Origin: UBA9676 sp963837105
GTDB lineage: Bacteria; Actinomycetota; Actinomycetes; Streptosporangiales; Streptosporangiaceae
Reading direction: 5' to 3'
Assembly: GCA_963837105.1 (NCBI GenBank)
Contig: CAWIMG010000034.1
Coordinates: 124,001 to 188,000 of the forward strand
DNA length: 64,000 nucleotides
Part shown: piece by piece, positions 18,063 to 27,725 of the stretch
How positions within the stretch are numbered: position 1 is the first letter of the stretch
How the letters are laid out: every line of letters begins with the position of its first letter
Notes under the pieces: generated by a model
Databases searched by the model: none
The model's input: only the letters and a program-made list of their open reading frames with translations
What the model was told of the DNA's origin: nothing
Made by a program: the position numbers and the translations under genes

Positions 18063-18989
18063 CTAGGCGAGCGTCGCGACCTCATTCGCGGTCGCGATCC
18101 AGACCCCTTGGCGGGCGACGACGTATGCCAAGAGCCGGTCGAGAACCGCGGCAGGATACGGCCGCCCCGAGATCTTCGGGTGCATCGCCCAGTGCAGGAT
18201 CCGGGGCGCGGACCGCGACTCCTCGTAGAGCACGTCGAACTCCCCCTTCATGCTGCTCAAGACGCCCTCAACGGTCCCGTAACGGGTCCCTCCCATGAGG
18301 GGAGATCCCTGCCCGGTGAAGAGGTTGTACTGGCCCCAGTCGTCGTTGCCCGGGGGGATCTCCACGATGGGCTTGCGGCCCTTGGTGAGGACGTAGGGAA
18401 AATCCTGGTCGTGGAAGTCACTGTGCCATGCGTATCCCAGGTCTCTCAGGATGTCGAGCGTTCGCTCGGTGACCGAGTAAATGGGAGAGCGCCAGCCGAG
18501 GGGCCGGTCGCCCACGAACTTTCTGATGGCGCTGGTGGCGAGTGTCAGCTCTTCGATTTCCTCGTCCGGATCCAGGGTGCACAGCTTGACGTGACGGTAG
18601 CCGTGCACGCCGATCTCGTGACCGGCGTCCAGAACCTCGTGTGCCAGCTCCGGGTACCACTCCGCCGTGAGGCCGCAGAACATGAAGGTAGCGGGCGCAT
18701 GGTACTTGTCGAGGATCCGCAGCACCCTCCCGAGGCCTTCACGCGCGTCGTACAGGCGCATCGTCGCATCGCAGAAGTTGATCGCGCCGTTCTCCCAGAA
18801 CGCATTGGGGTGACTCGACCAGGCCGCGGCGGCATCCACGTCTGCCTGCATGTCGAAGGAGAGGAGGATGGCGAGCGATTTGCCCTTGGGCCAGGACTGA
18901 ACGAAGCGGCCCTCCGAGCGGTCCCCGAAGATCTCTTCGAACCTGCCCTTGTGCCACGTCCACCGGGCTACGTCCTCGGCAAGCGTCAC
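18063..18989 (-). CDS. Polysaccharide deacetylase-like (CE4/PuuE-type) hydrolase
   Basis: A NodB-homology TIM-barrel hydrolase of 308 residues. The GTG at 18989 is chosen because GGAGGAA lies just upstream; a longer frame to 19178 adds only low-complexity sequence. The metal Asp is in ILLSFDMQADVD (motif 1), HxxxH is in GHEIGVHGYRHVKL (motif 2), and GWRSPIYSVTERTLDILRDL is motif 3. The layout matches cytoplasmic CE4 amidases such as PuuE-type allantoinases rather than secreted chitin deacetylases, since no signal peptide is seen. It lies 31 bp upstream of the Rieske alpha gene on the same strand, so it may hydrolyse an amide or formamide in the same pathway. Substrate unknown. Confidence 0.8.
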   Translation of the reverse strand: MTLAEDVARWTWHKGRFEEIFGDRSEGRFVQSWPKGKSLAILLSFDMQADVDAAAAWSSHPNAFWENGAINFCDATMRLYDAREGLGRVLRILDKYHAPATFMFCGLTAEWYPELAHEVLDAGHEIGVHGYRHVKLCTLDPDEEIEELTLATSAIRKFVGDRPLGWRSPIYSVTERTLDILRDLGYAWHSDFHDQDFPYVLTKGRKPIVEIPPGNDDWGQYNLFTGQGSPLMGGTRYGTVEGVLSSMKGEFDVLYEESRSAPRILHWAMHPKISGRPYPAAVLDRLLAYVVARQGVWIATANEVATLA

Positions 18990-19556
18990 TGCTTCCTCCA
19001 CGTGACTGGCGTGCGGAGGCGGACCCGGCTCCGCACGGGCGTTCCTCAACCTCACCGGGCTGGCCGACGAACCCGGCCTCCACTTTGTCCGCGGCGACTG
19101 GTGTCGAGTATGTGGTTGCGCCGGAATGGCGGCAAGAAGAACGTTCCGGTGATCGGACCGCCTCCGGGCTGCTCCCACTTGCTCCGGCTAAGCTCGGGGC
19201 GCCGGTGCTTACACCGCCCGCACCGGGGACGCCCGCGGAGGCGCCGCGCACCCGCGACCAGACAGTCAGCTTGACAGATTCGCCCCGCCCGCGTGGAGAC
19301 CCAGGCGCTCAAGGAGGGGAAGATAAGGATGGGAGATGATGCCAGGTGTGCTCCGCCGGCGCACTGTTTCGCCCATTGGACCGCATCCCTTGCAGGGGCT
19401 GGGCTGAGCCCTTACTGTCCTGCACATCCCATAGGGAGCTAGTCCTCCGGTCCAGGGCGACCCGGAGGTGTCGCGTGGTGGCCGGAGCCGGAATCCAGAT
19501 TCTTTCACAGCCAAGGGAACGGCAGATTCTATAGGTCGTGGACAAGGGAGTGCCGC
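18990..19556. other. Divergent control region between catabolic and transporter operons
   Basis: About 570 bp without a convincing gene separate the minus-strand deacetylase start from the plus-strand solute-binding protein. It should hold promoters for both operons, but I could not identify -35/-10 boxes or an operator with confidence. Confidence 0.4.
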
Positions 19557-20909
19557 ATGGCGGGTAAGTGTAGGGCGGCGGTCGAGCCCGGGCGTCGGCG
19601 CAGATCCACACCTGCGACAGGGCGCCGGGCACGCCGTCAGGCGAGCGCACTGGTGCTCATGGTCGCTTTCACGCTGGCCATGGCCGCATGCAGCTCGGGC
19701 AGCACAAGTGGAAGTTCAAGCGGAAAGACGCTGACCGTGGCCATGGTCGAGGCGTTTACCGGGCCGAACTCCATCGACGGGATCGCGGCCGCAGCCGGCT
19801 GCTATCCCGCGGCACGGGTGATCAATCAGTCCGGCGGAGTCATGGGCGACAAGATCCAGTGCGTCCCCGTCGACACCCGGGGCGATCCGACGGACGCCAT
19901 CCCAGCCGTGGAGAAGCTCCTCGCCACGACGAGCGGCTTGGTGGGTGTGGCAGGGCCAGAATCGAACACGGCGGCTGCGCTCGTCCCGATCCTCAGCAGG
20001 GCCCACATCCCCATGATCAGCCAGAACGGTCTCTCACTGTACGACCACAACACGGATCCCTACTTCTGGCGGAACTATCCGGCTGATGACGTCGGCGGTG
20101 TGGCGCTTGCCTACTGGGCGCACCACGTCGGCTACAACCGCGCGGCGCTGCTTTTCGACAACTCGGTCGCCGCGCAGGGCAGCGTGCCGGGTCTGCTCCG
20201 CACCTACCAGCGACTTGGCGGCAAGATCGTCATCAACCTTTCCGTCCCCCCCGACAGCACCTCGTACGGGTCGGAGATCCACCGGCTCATCCAGGCCCAC
20301 CCCCAGGTCATCTTCACCGAGTCAGATCCCCAGACCGCTGCGACGGCCTTTGGCAACCTGACCGAGTTCGGCTCGCAGATCCCGATCTTCGGCACGAACG
20401 CCACGGTGATTCCGCAGTGGCTGAAGGCGGTTAACAAAGTCCTCGGGAACGCGAGGATGGCCACGTACTACCGGGGCGTCGAGCCGTACGAGCCGAACTT
20501 CCCGGGCACACGCTACTTCAACCAGGCGCTCCTGGCCGATGGGAAGCAGGTGCCGCAGCCTTCCCAGTGGCTTGGCCAGCAATACTCGACCGCGCCCTTC
20601 GACGGACTGATCATCTTCGCACTCGCGATGACCGAGGCGCACTCCACCAACCCGGCCGTCTTCAATAAGGACATCCTCAGCGTGACGGCACCCGGCACGG
20701 GCAAGACGGTTGTCTACTCATACAGCGCCGGCGTGGCAGCCCTCAAGGCCGGTAAGAAGATCCAGTATGTCGGAGCAGGCGGGCCTACGATCTTCAACCG
20801 CTGGCACAATGCCACTGGCGAGTACGGCGTGTACCAGTACGTGAACGGCAACTTGAAGCTGGCCGGCACCATCTCGGCCGCCCAGTTGGCCGCCGCACAG
20901 GGCGGTTGA
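19557..20909 (+). CDS. ABC transporter substrate-binding lipoprotein (Liv/aromatic type)
   Basis: A 450-residue type I periplasmic-binding-fold receptor (Peripla_BP_6) exported and lipid-anchored outside the membrane. A basic N-terminus leads into a hydrophobic segment ending in a lipobox (LAMAACSSG, Cys about residue 43), then a Ser/Gly linker. The mature domain shows VAMVEAFTGPNSIDGIAAAA, QSGGVMGDKIQCVPVDTRGD and GVAGPESNTAAALVPILS, typical of branched-chain amino acid and aromatic-acid receptors. It is followed by permease and ATPase genes of the same importer. In this island the likely ligand is an aromatic acid or related compound; that is inference from neighbours. Confidence 0.92.
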   Translation: MAGKCRAAVEPGRRRRSTPATGRRARRQASALVLMVAFTLAMAACSSGSTSGSSSGKTLTVAMVEAFTGPNSIDGIAAAAGCYPAARVINQSGGVMGDKIQCVPVDTRGDPTDAIPAVEKLLATTSGLVGVAGPESNTAAALVPILSRAHIPMISQNGLSLYDHNTDPYFWRNYPADDVGGVALAYWAHHVGYNRAALLFDNSVAAQGSVPGLLRTYQRLGGKIVINLSVPPDSTSYGSEIHRLIQAHPQVIFTESDPQTAATAFGNLTEFGSQIPIFGTNATVIPQWLKAVNKVLGNARMATYYRGVEPYEPNFPGTRYFNQALLADGKQVPQPSQWLGQQYSTAPFDGLIIFALAMTEAHSTNPAVFNKDILSVTAPGTGKTVVYSYSAGVAALKAGKKIQYVGAGGPTIFNRWHNATGEYGVYQYVNGNLKLAGTISAAQLAAAQGG

Positions 20910-20946
20910 GGCGGCGATGAGCGCCACCTCCTCACTCGCCTGCGGG

Positions 20947-20982
20947 CGGTCATTGCTGAAGAGACGGTCATTGATGAAGAGA
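20947..20982 (+). repeat. 18-bp tandem repeat between receptor and permease genes
   Basis: Two adjacent 18-bp units (CGGTCATTGCTGAAGAGA and CGGTCATTGATGAAGAGA) differ by one base. They lie in the 241-bp gap between the receptor stop and the livH start, and could be a processing signal, operator or simple duplication. Confidence 0.5.
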
Positions 20983-21150
20983 GGAGCTGAGTGAGCCGTC
21001 TAACCGAGGCAGCGGCCACGTGGAACCATCCGGTGACACGAGGACGGCCGGCTCGCTGGCCGAGAAACAGACCGACGGGCAGAAGAGGGGCTAGCCGGAC
21101 TGTAACTGGCGGCGGCACCGCGCGACGTGGAGCCTGAGGAGGGAGTCGCG

Positions 21151-22038
21151 ATGCAATCCCTGGCCCTCTACATCGGCTTCGGCCTCGTCACGGCGTCGAT
21201 CCTGTGCATCGGGGCCGTCAGCTTCACGCTGCAGTTCGGCATCAGCAATCTGTTCAATCTGGCGTTCGGAGCGACGATGACGGCAGCGGCGTTCGTCGCC
21301 TACGTGTGCAACGCCCACGGCCTCAACATTTGGATCTCGCTCGTTCTCGGCAGCCTAGCTGCCTCACTGATCTCGTTCCTGTTGAACCGGAGCATCTATC
21401 GCCCCTTCAAACGCCGTGCCAGGAGCATGTTCACGATGATCATGGTGACGCTGGGGGTTGGCATCATCATTCAGTTCGGGATCGAGGCGATTTGGGGGGG
21501 AGACAATTTCTCCTACAACATGCCCGCCGGGCGTCCCGTGCATGTCGCCGGCATGCTCTTCACCACGCCACAGCTGACCGTCATCGCGATCGCGGCGGTG
21601 ACCGCCGTCGCGATACACATCCTGCTTCGCTACACCCGGCTCGGCAAGGCGATGCGGGCAGTCGCAGTGAACGAGCGGCTCGCCCGGAACTGCGGCATTC
21701 CCGTCAAGGCGGTGGTCGACAGTACCTGGCTCCTCTCGGGAGCGCTCTGCGGGCTGGCGGGCGTCGTCATCGTGATGGACGTGCAGGTCCTCAATTCCGG
21801 TAGCGGGGACGAATTCCTCATCCTCATTGTGGCGGCGACAGTCCTCGGTGGGATCGGCTCGGCTTACGGCGCGATGTTGGGCGCTCTCATCATTGGCCTG
21901 GTGACCGAGCTCGCGGCGGGCTACCTCAACCCGCAGTTCAAGGACATCTCAGCCTTCATTATCCTGGCGGCCGTGCTGTTGCTGCGGCCGACTGGCGTCA
22001 TCAGCTCGATCTCCTCCGCCAAGGAGATGGCCCGGTGA
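21151..22038 (+). CDS. livH: Branched-chain-type ABC permease LivH
   Basis: An integral membrane permease of about 295 residues with eight or more hydrophobic segments. The ATG at 21151 follows GGAGGG at correct spacing. Family marks include LQFGISNLFNLAFGATMTAA near the N-terminus, GKAMRAVAVNERLARNCGI (the cytoplasmic loop contacting the ATPase) and the C-terminal GGIGSAYGAMLGALIIGLV. It overlaps livM by 4 bp (GTGA) and works with livM, livG and livF as one importer. Confidence 0.93.
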   Translation: MQSLALYIGFGLVTASILCIGAVSFTLQFGISNLFNLAFGATMTAAAFVAYVCNAHGLNIWISLVLGSLAASLISFLLNRSIYRPFKRRARSMFTMIMVTLGVGIIIQFGIEAIWGGDNFSYNMPAGRPVHVAGMLFTTPQLTVIAIAAVTAVAIHILLRYTRLGKAMRAVAVNERLARNCGIPVKAVVDSTWLLSGALCGLAGVVIVMDVQVLNSGSGDEFLILIVAATVLGGIGSAYGAMLGALIIGLVTELAAGYLNPQFKDISAFIILAAVLLLRPTGVISSISSAKEMAR

Positions 22039-23072
22039 GTAGCGCGTGGCAGTTCTACGCCGCGACCCTCATCATCTATAGCTTCGTCTACATCATCGCG
22101 GCAGCCGGGCTCAACCTTCAGTTCGGTCTCACGGGCGTATACAACTTCGCCTTCATTGTCTTCCAGGCCGCGGGCGCCTACTGCACAGCCGTGCTTTCGC
22201 TTGGGCCCTCGAGCGCTGCCGGCGGTTTCCAAAGCTATATCCTCGGTCTCCATCTCCCCTTCCCAGTGCCGCTCCTCGCGAGTGCGGTGGTGGCAGGCCT
22301 CCTCGGAGTCGGACTAGGCGCCCTCACGGTGCGGCGGCTTCGAGCCGACTACCTCGCCATCGTCATGCTGGTCATCTCACTGATCGCCACCGGCGTCATC
22401 ACCGACTACCAGGGCCTGTTCAACGGAGCCGCCGGCCTCGCGCTTATCCCGCAGCCTTTCGCCAGCCTCACCAGCAATACGATCGTCTACGACTGGCTTT
22501 ACGCCCTCGTAGCCGGCGTTGTCTGTGCGCTGGTCCTGCTCGCGACACGCATGATGGTGGAATCACCGCTCGGCAGGAGTCTGCGGGCCGTCCGGGAGAA
22601 CGAAAACGCCGCGGCCGCGCTTGGCAAGAACGTGACCGGGCTCAGGCTCTTGGTCTTCGGCGTCGGCGGAGCCTTGGCTGGCATCAGCGGCTCGCTGCTG
22701 GTCTCCTTCACACAGGCGTGGTCGCCCTCGTCCTGGCTGTATGCAGAGACATTCGTGCTCTTCACCGCCCTCATCGTCGGGGGTGCTGGCAGCAACCTCG
22801 GTCCCGTCGTTGGCGCGGTCCTGGTGCCCGTCGTGCTCGCGGAAGGGAGCCGCTACCTCCCGCAGTTCGGCCCTCCGACCCTCGTGCCCTCGCTCGAGTG
22901 GATCACGATCGGGGTGATTCTCCTCGTCTTCCTCTGGTTCTGGCCCAGCGGAATCGTGCCCGAGCGGAAGCACACCTTCCCACCAGCGTCTTCGTCCCGG
23001 CCACTCACACCGCGGACGGCGCGCGCCCGTTTGGCGAAGAACCTGAAAAGAGAAAAGGAACCGAGCCGGTGA
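22035..23072 (+). CDS. livM: Branched-chain-type ABC permease LivM
   Basis: The second membrane permease, 345 residues, starting at the GTG that overlaps the livH stop. Signatures include GLNLQFGLTGVYNFAFIVFQ, GRSLRAVRENENAAAALGKN (the ATPase-coupling loop) and GGAGSNLGPVVGAVLVPV. The C-terminal tail is basic and cytoplasmic. It overlaps livG by 4 bp, keeping the operon translationally coupled. Confidence 0.93.
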   Translation: MSSAWQFYAATLIIYSFVYIIAAAGLNLQFGLTGVYNFAFIVFQAAGAYCTAVLSLGPSSAAGGFQSYILGLHLPFPVPLLASAVVAGLLGVGLGALTVRRLRADYLAIVMLVISLIATGVITDYQGLFNGAAGLALIPQPFASLTSNTIVYDWLYALVAGVVCALVLLATRMMVESPLGRSLRAVRENENAAAALGKNVTGLRLLVFGVGGALAGISGSLLVSFTQAWSPSSWLYAETFVLFTALIVGGAGSNLGPVVGAVLVPVVLAEGSRYLPQFGPPTLVPSLEWITIGVILLVFLWFWPSGIVPERKHTFPPASSSRPLTPRTARARLAKNLKREKEPSR

Positions 23073-23857
23073 ACGCGGGCCGTTTCCCTGTCGCGCTGGA
23101 CGCGCCGCTACTTTCGGTGCGCGGCATCTCCCGCACCTTCGGAGGGGTCCGCGCCGTTGTAGACGTAAGCTTCGCAGCGCCGATCGGGCAGATCACTGGG
23201 CTGATCGGGCCGAACGGCGCTGGCAAGTCCACAGCGCTCGGCATCGTGGCCGGCGCGATCAGGCCGACGACGGGCACCATCCAGTTCGCCGGGCGAGACG
23301 TCACCAAACTGCCGAGCTACCGGCGTGCCCGGCTCGGGATGATCCGGACCTTCCAAATGCGGGGCGAGTTCGATCGGCTCACCGTTCTTGAGAACCTCCT
23401 CGTCGCCGCTCCGGGACAGCTGGGCGAAAAGATACGCAACGTCTACTCGGTCCGAAGAACTTGGAGGCGGCAGCAGCGTGAGTTGGTGGACCAGGCGCGT
23501 GAACTCCTCGAACGATTCGGGATCCTCGACCACGAGAACGTGTACGCCGCGGACCTGAGCGGCGGCCAGCGTCGGTTGATGGAGCTCGCGCGGGCGCTAA
23601 TGGCAAAGCCAAGGCTGCTGCTGCTAGACGAGCCCATGGCAGGGGTGAATCCGGCGATGCGCGAACGCCTTGGCGAGCACCTGCTAGAAGTGGCAGATAG
23701 CGGCATCGCCATCGTACTCGTCGAGCATGAGCTGCAATTTGTCGAACATGTCTGCGGTCACATCCTCGTGCTCGCCCAGGGAAGGGTGATAGGCGAAGGA
23801 AAGATGAGCGCGTTGCGCGAGCACGCCGCCGTCCTCGATGCATATCTCACAGGCTAG
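23069..23857 (+). CDS. livG: ABC transporter ATP-binding protein LivG
   Basis: A 262-residue cytoplasmic ATPase starting at the GTG within the livM stop (GTGA); the longer upstream frame is spurious. Walker A is GPNGAGKST (about residue 48), the signature is LSGGQRRLMELARAL, Walker B is LLLLDEPMAGVNP, and the H-loop lies in VLVEHELQFV. The AGVNP after Walker B is typical of LivG. It powers uptake through LivHM together with LivF. Confidence 0.95.
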   Translation: MNAGRFPVALDAPLLSVRGISRTFGGVRAVVDVSFAAPIGQITGLIGPNGAGKSTALGIVAGAIRPTTGTIQFAGRDVTKLPSYRRARLGMIRTFQMRGEFDRLTVLENLLVAAPGQLGEKIRNVYSVRRTWRRQQRELVDQARELLERFGILDHENVYAADLSGGQRRLMELARALMAKPRLLLLDEPMAGVNPAMRERLGEHLLEVADSGIAIVLVEHELQFVEHVCGHILVLAQGRVIGEGKMSALREHAAVLDAYLTG

Positions 23858-23872
23858 GCAGGTGTGCTCACG

Positions 23873-24601
23873 ATGGACCTGCTCGAGTTCCAGTCCCTGA
23901 CGGCCGGCTACAACGACATCCCAGTCACGACGAAGGTCTCCCTCGCGGTGGGCAGGGCGGAAATTGTCGCCCTCCTGGGGCCAAACGGTGCCGGCAAGTC
24001 CACGCTCTTGAAGGCCCTCGTGGGTGAGGCAAGGGTTTTCTCGGGCACGGTCCTGCTGCGGGGGGAAGATGTCACTGGATGGCCCCCCGAGCGCCTCGCC
24101 CGGATGGGGCTGGGCTATGTCCCCCAGAATGACAACGTCTTTCCCTCACTTACCGTCCTTGAGAACCTGGAGATGGGTGCCTTCCGCGCCCCGCGGCGGC
24201 GGGTAGGAGAAAAGATCGAGGTAATCCTCCGGCAATTCCCCCCGTTGAGGCCGCTCATGCGCCGCAAAGTGGGCCAGCTCTCAGGCGGGGAGCGGCGGCT
24301 GGTCGCCATCGGGAGGGCACTCGTACTTTCCCCCGAGGTACTGCTCCTCGACGAGCCGACGGCCAACCTCTCGCCGAGCAATGCGCACTCGGTACTCACA
24401 AAGTACGTGACCCAGGTGGCGGAGGCCGGAACGGGTGTCCTGCTCGTAGAACAGCGGACGAAGGAGGCTCTGGAGGTCGCGCACCACGCCTGCGTGATGA
24501 GCGGAGGGCGGATCGAGGTCTCCGGGCCGCCGAGCGCGCTCCTGGAGCGGGCAGACATCGGGCGCCTCTTCCTTGGCGAAACGACTAGAAAGCCCAGCTA
24601 G
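23873..24601 (+). CDS. livF: ABC transporter ATP-binding protein LivF
   Basis: The second ATPase of the importer, 242 residues from the ATG at 23873; an in-frame GTG at 23864 is an alternative. Walker A is GPNGAGKST, the Q-loop region contains LGYVPQNDNVFPSLTVLENL, the signature LSGGERRLVAIGRAL is clear, and Walker B is LLLDEPTANLSP. VPQNDNVFPSLTV identifies the LivF branch. It follows livG by 15 bp and precedes the alpha/beta hydrolase by about 14 bp, so transport and catabolic genes appear to be one transcription unit. Confidence 0.94.
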   Translation: MDLLEFQSLTAGYNDIPVTTKVSLAVGRAEIVALLGPNGAGKSTLLKALVGEARVFSGTVLLRGEDVTGWPPERLARMGLGYVPQNDNVFPSLTVLENLEMGAFRAPRRRVGEKIEVILRQFPPLRPLMRRKVGQLSGGERRLVAIGRALVLSPEVLLLDEPTANLSPSNAHSVLTKYVTQVAEAGTGVLLVEQRTKEALEVAHHACVMSGGRIEVSGPPSALLERADIGRLFLGETTRKPS

Positions 24602-24615
24602 CGGAGGGACAGCGG

Positions 24616-25371
24616 ATGTACTTCACGGCGGAGGAGAAGGTCCAGATCTACTACGACGACGTCGGCTCGGGAGCGCCCGTGATGATGATCCACGGCGCCG
24701 CCACCTCGAGCAAGGTCTACGACGGCCTCGCCTCGCGCATGGTGGCCCAGTTCCGCTGCATCAGGCTGGACCTGCGCGGTCTCGGCCGGAGCGACCGGGT
24801 CGACGCCGTCACTCCGACCGCTTGGTGCGACGACACCATGACGCTGATGGACCATCTCGGGATCGACAAGGCGCACCTGCTCGGCTGCTCGCTTGGGGCA
24901 CGAATCGCCTGGCTGGTACTCGACCATCCCGGACGATTCGAGACCTTGACCGTCGACGCGCCGCTCGTGGCGGTGGCACAGGCCGCGAACTCCCGGCTGA
25001 ACACCCGCTTCAGCAACCTCGACAAACCCGACCCGATCGACCGCCGCCGCTGGCAGCTCTTCCACGGAGCCGACTGGCGGGAGGCCGTCTCCTTCTACTT
25101 GCGGGCGAGGAACGAGCCGGCGCTGCAGGAACATCTGACGCTGCGGCCCCATCTGTCCTCGATCACCCTGCCGACGCTAATCACGCGAGGCGACATCGAC
25201 GACGACGTCCACCCGCTTTCGCACGCGATCGAGTGGCATGCCGCCCGTCCCTCCTCGTGGCTGTGGATCGCCCCCGGGACGGCCTTCTCGGCTGCGCAGA
25301 ACCAGGCGGCGGCCTTCGCCAGGGTCTTCGGCGCCTTCGTCGAACGGTCAGCGGCGGAGAAGACGAGCTAG
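24616..25371 (+). CDS. Alpha/beta hydrolase (meta-cleavage-product type) lacking the usual catalytic His
   Basis: A 251-residue alpha/beta-hydrolase-fold protein. The oxyanion motif is in MMIHGAATSS and the nucleophile elbow in HLLGCSLGARIAW (Ser about residue 93). An acid is available in TRGDIDDDVHP (about 195). The final His, normally in a PGxGHxxxxE motif, is absent: the segment reads IAPGTAFSAAQNQAAAF. Length and position otherwise suit hydrolases that cleave C-C bonds of ring-fission products. It lies between livF and the extradiol dioxygenase. It may use another residue, catalyse a non-hydrolytic step, or be inactive. Confidence 0.82.
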   Translation: MYFTAEEKVQIYYDDVGSGAPVMMIHGAATSSKVYDGLASRMVAQFRCIRLDLRGLGRSDRVDAVTPTAWCDDTMTLMDHLGIDKAHLLGCSLGARIAWLVLDHPGRFETLTVDAPLVAVAQAANSRLNTRFSNLDKPDPIDRRRWQLFHGADWREAVSFYLRARNEPALQEHLTLRPHLSSITLPTLITRGDIDDDVHPLSHAIEWHAARPSSWLWIAPGTAFSAAQNQAAAFARVFGAFVERSAAEKTS

Positions 25372-25408
25372 GCCCGTGCGAGAAGCCGCAAGCGAGAGGA
25401 GTCAACAC

Positions 25409-26341
25409 ATGGATGCGTCACCAGTCTTCGGCCTCGGCTACATGCGGATCTGGGAGGCGGATCTGGCGCAGTGGCAGCAATTCGCCGAGGGCGTGCTCGG
25501 CATGATGGGCGAGCGCGACGGAGACAGCCGTCTGCTCGTCCGCATGGACGACTGGGTCGGTCGCTTCATCGTCGAGGAAGGCCCAGCCGGCTTCGCTCAG
25601 GGCTCCGGCTCGGCGGTGCCGAACGTCGCCATCGGCTGGGAATGCACCAGCGAGGAGGCCTGGTCGAGCGCACGGCGGGCCATCGACGGCGCTGGTGTCC
25701 ACACGGAGGACGGGAACGGGCCGACGGCCTGGTGCCGTGACTGGTTCGCCTGCACGGATCCAAGCGGTTTTCGCTGCGAGTTCTTCTACGGCGGCAAGCG
25801 GGATCCAGCCTCGCATTTTGTATCGCCCAGGGGCGTCAGCTTCATCACGGGGGAGCAAGGCATGGGACACGTGCTGGTCTTTGCCAACGCGTGCGCGAAG
25901 TCGCTGGACTTCTACTCGCGCGTGCTCGCCTTCCAGGTCCGCGAGGCGAAGTCGGCCGACGATGGGACGCTGCAAGCGGTCTTCCTGAGCCCGAGCCAGC
26001 GCGAGCACAGTCTGGCCCTCCTCGGGAGGGACGAGACGAGCAGGCTCGGTCACATCCTTATCGAGGTGAGCGAACTCGACGCGGTCGGGAGGGCGATGGA
26101 TCGGTGCCTGGACGGCCTGGCCCCGATCACCGTCTCGCTGGGCAGGCACTGGAACGACCAGATGATCTCGTTCTACCTGAGGACGCCGTCGGGGTTTGAC
26201 ATCGAGTACGGCTTCGGCGGCCGGAAGGTGGCTCCCGAGCGGTGGAGCCGGGGAGAGTCGGGTGGCAGCGGGCTTATGAGCAGCTGGGGTCACCGGAGGG
26301 TGGGGCCCGATGGGCGCCTCGGCCTGCCGCTCGGCCGGTAG
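25409..26341 (+). CDS. Extradiol ring-cleavage dioxygenase (vicinal oxygen chelate, type I)
   Basis: A two-domain Fe(II) dioxygenase of 310 residues that cleaves a catechol next to the diol (meta cleavage). The ATG at 25409 is preceded by AGAGGAG; the longer upstream frame is spurious. The active C-terminal domain carries the 2-His-1-carboxylate site: His in GMGHVLVF (about 152), His in RLGHILIEV (about 213) and Glu in SGFDIEYGFGG (about 265), at the same spacing as BphC. DQMISFYLRTPSGFDIEYG is the family signature. It should act on the catechol made by the Rieske dioxygenase and SDR encoded just downstream. Confidence 0.92.
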   Translation: MDASPVFGLGYMRIWEADLAQWQQFAEGVLGMMGERDGDSRLLVRMDDWVGRFIVEEGPAGFAQGSGSAVPNVAIGWECTSEEAWSSARRAIDGAGVHTEDGNGPTAWCRDWFACTDPSGFRCEFFYGGKRDPASHFVSPRGVSFITGEQGMGHVLVFANACAKSLDFYSRVLAFQVREAKSADDGTLQAVFLSPSQREHSLALLGRDETSRLGHILIEVSELDAVGRAMDRCLDGLAPITVSLGRHWNDQMISFYLRTPSGFDIEYGFGGRKVAPERWSRGESGGSGLMSSWGHRRVGPDGRLGLPLGR

Positions 26342-26394
26342 ACAGGTGCCGAGAAGCTGTCGCCTTATAAGCCCTCGTGTTGGAGGTGGGTTGG

Positions 26395-27725
26395 ATGTCG
26401 GTTCTGGGAGATCTGAGGAGCCTCGTCGGGTGGGAGCAGGGCCGGATTTCTCCTGCGATCTATTTCGATGAGGAGGTTTACCGGCGCGAGCATGCCCGGA
26501 TCTTCGAAGAGAGCTGGGTACCGATCGGCCATGAGGACATGGTGCGTAACCCCGGCGATTACGTCACCAACTACATGGGCGAGGTGCCCGTGATCCTGGT
26601 CCGCGACCGCGGCGGGACCGTGCGGGTTCTGATCAACAAGTGCCGTCATCGTGGCAACCAGGTGTGCCTGTTCGACCGGGGCAACGTGCGCGGGTTCACC
26701 TGCTCCTATCACGGCTGGGCCTACGGGACCGATGGCCGGCTGATCAGCGTGCCGGAGGAGCAGCAGTTCTACCACGGGGCGCTGGAGAAGGAGAAGTGGG
26801 GCCTGGAGGAGGCCGCTGTGGTCAACTTCTACGGCCTCCTTTTCGCCACGTTGAACCGCGAGGCGCCGGCGTTCGAGGACTGGCTGGGTGCCGATGTGCG
26901 GTGGTGGCTGCGGTACTTCGTGCTGGCCGAGCCGGTGGGCGGGCTGGAGGCGCTGCCGGGCTGGCACCGGTATGAGTCCCCGGCGAACTGGAAGCTGATC
27001 GCGGAGAACTTCATCGGCGACAACTACCACTTCGCGCACACCCACACCTCATGGCTCCGCGTCCGGCAGGAGTGCATCGAGAACGGGATCGTCATGCCGA
27101 TGACCACCTTCTCCCCGCTTTGGCATGAGACCTACGAGGTCACGGCCGGCTACCGCTCGGGCGCTCCCCTCGGGCTCGGCGCGCTGCGCATGCATAGCGA
27201 GGCGATCTACGAGCGGGATCTCGAGGAGAGTCGCTCCCTCGGCAAGGAGGCATTCGAGTGGGTGCGGGAGCGGAACGACCGGATGTCCAAGGCGCTGGCC
27301 GGGTACGAGCCAAGGCCGGACAGCTTCGTCAACGGGCTGCTGTTCCCGAACCTGGGCCTCATGGGCTACATGTCGCCGATGATAGGCAAGCACTTCCTGC
27401 TGTTCCATCCGCGGGGCCCGGCCGCGCATGAGATTCTGGCAGTGGACGATGGTCGAGCGCGAGGCGCCCGAGGCGGTCAAGGAGATCGCGGTGCAGCGGG
27501 TCTACCAGGGCCAGCACATGGCCGGCGTGATCGCGCCGGACGACGTGGAGAACTTCGAGCGGATCGTGGAGGCCTCGCACTCGCCGCGGACCTGGCGCTA
27601 CCCGATGAACTACGAGATCCACCTCGGCCACGATGAGGACCAGATACCGCACCTGCCGGGGAACATCGGCGCCGAGCCGAGCGAGGTCAACCAGCGGGAG
27701 TTCTACCGATTCTGGCTCGAGCTCA
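26395..27725 (+). repeat. Second arm of the inverted Rieske alpha duplication
   Basis: Paired with 16700-18031. Near-identity holds for 26395-27056 and about 27291-27725, while 27057-27290 is diverged. Such a mosaic suggests gene conversion between the two copies with selection or exchange in the middle block. Confidence 0.85.
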
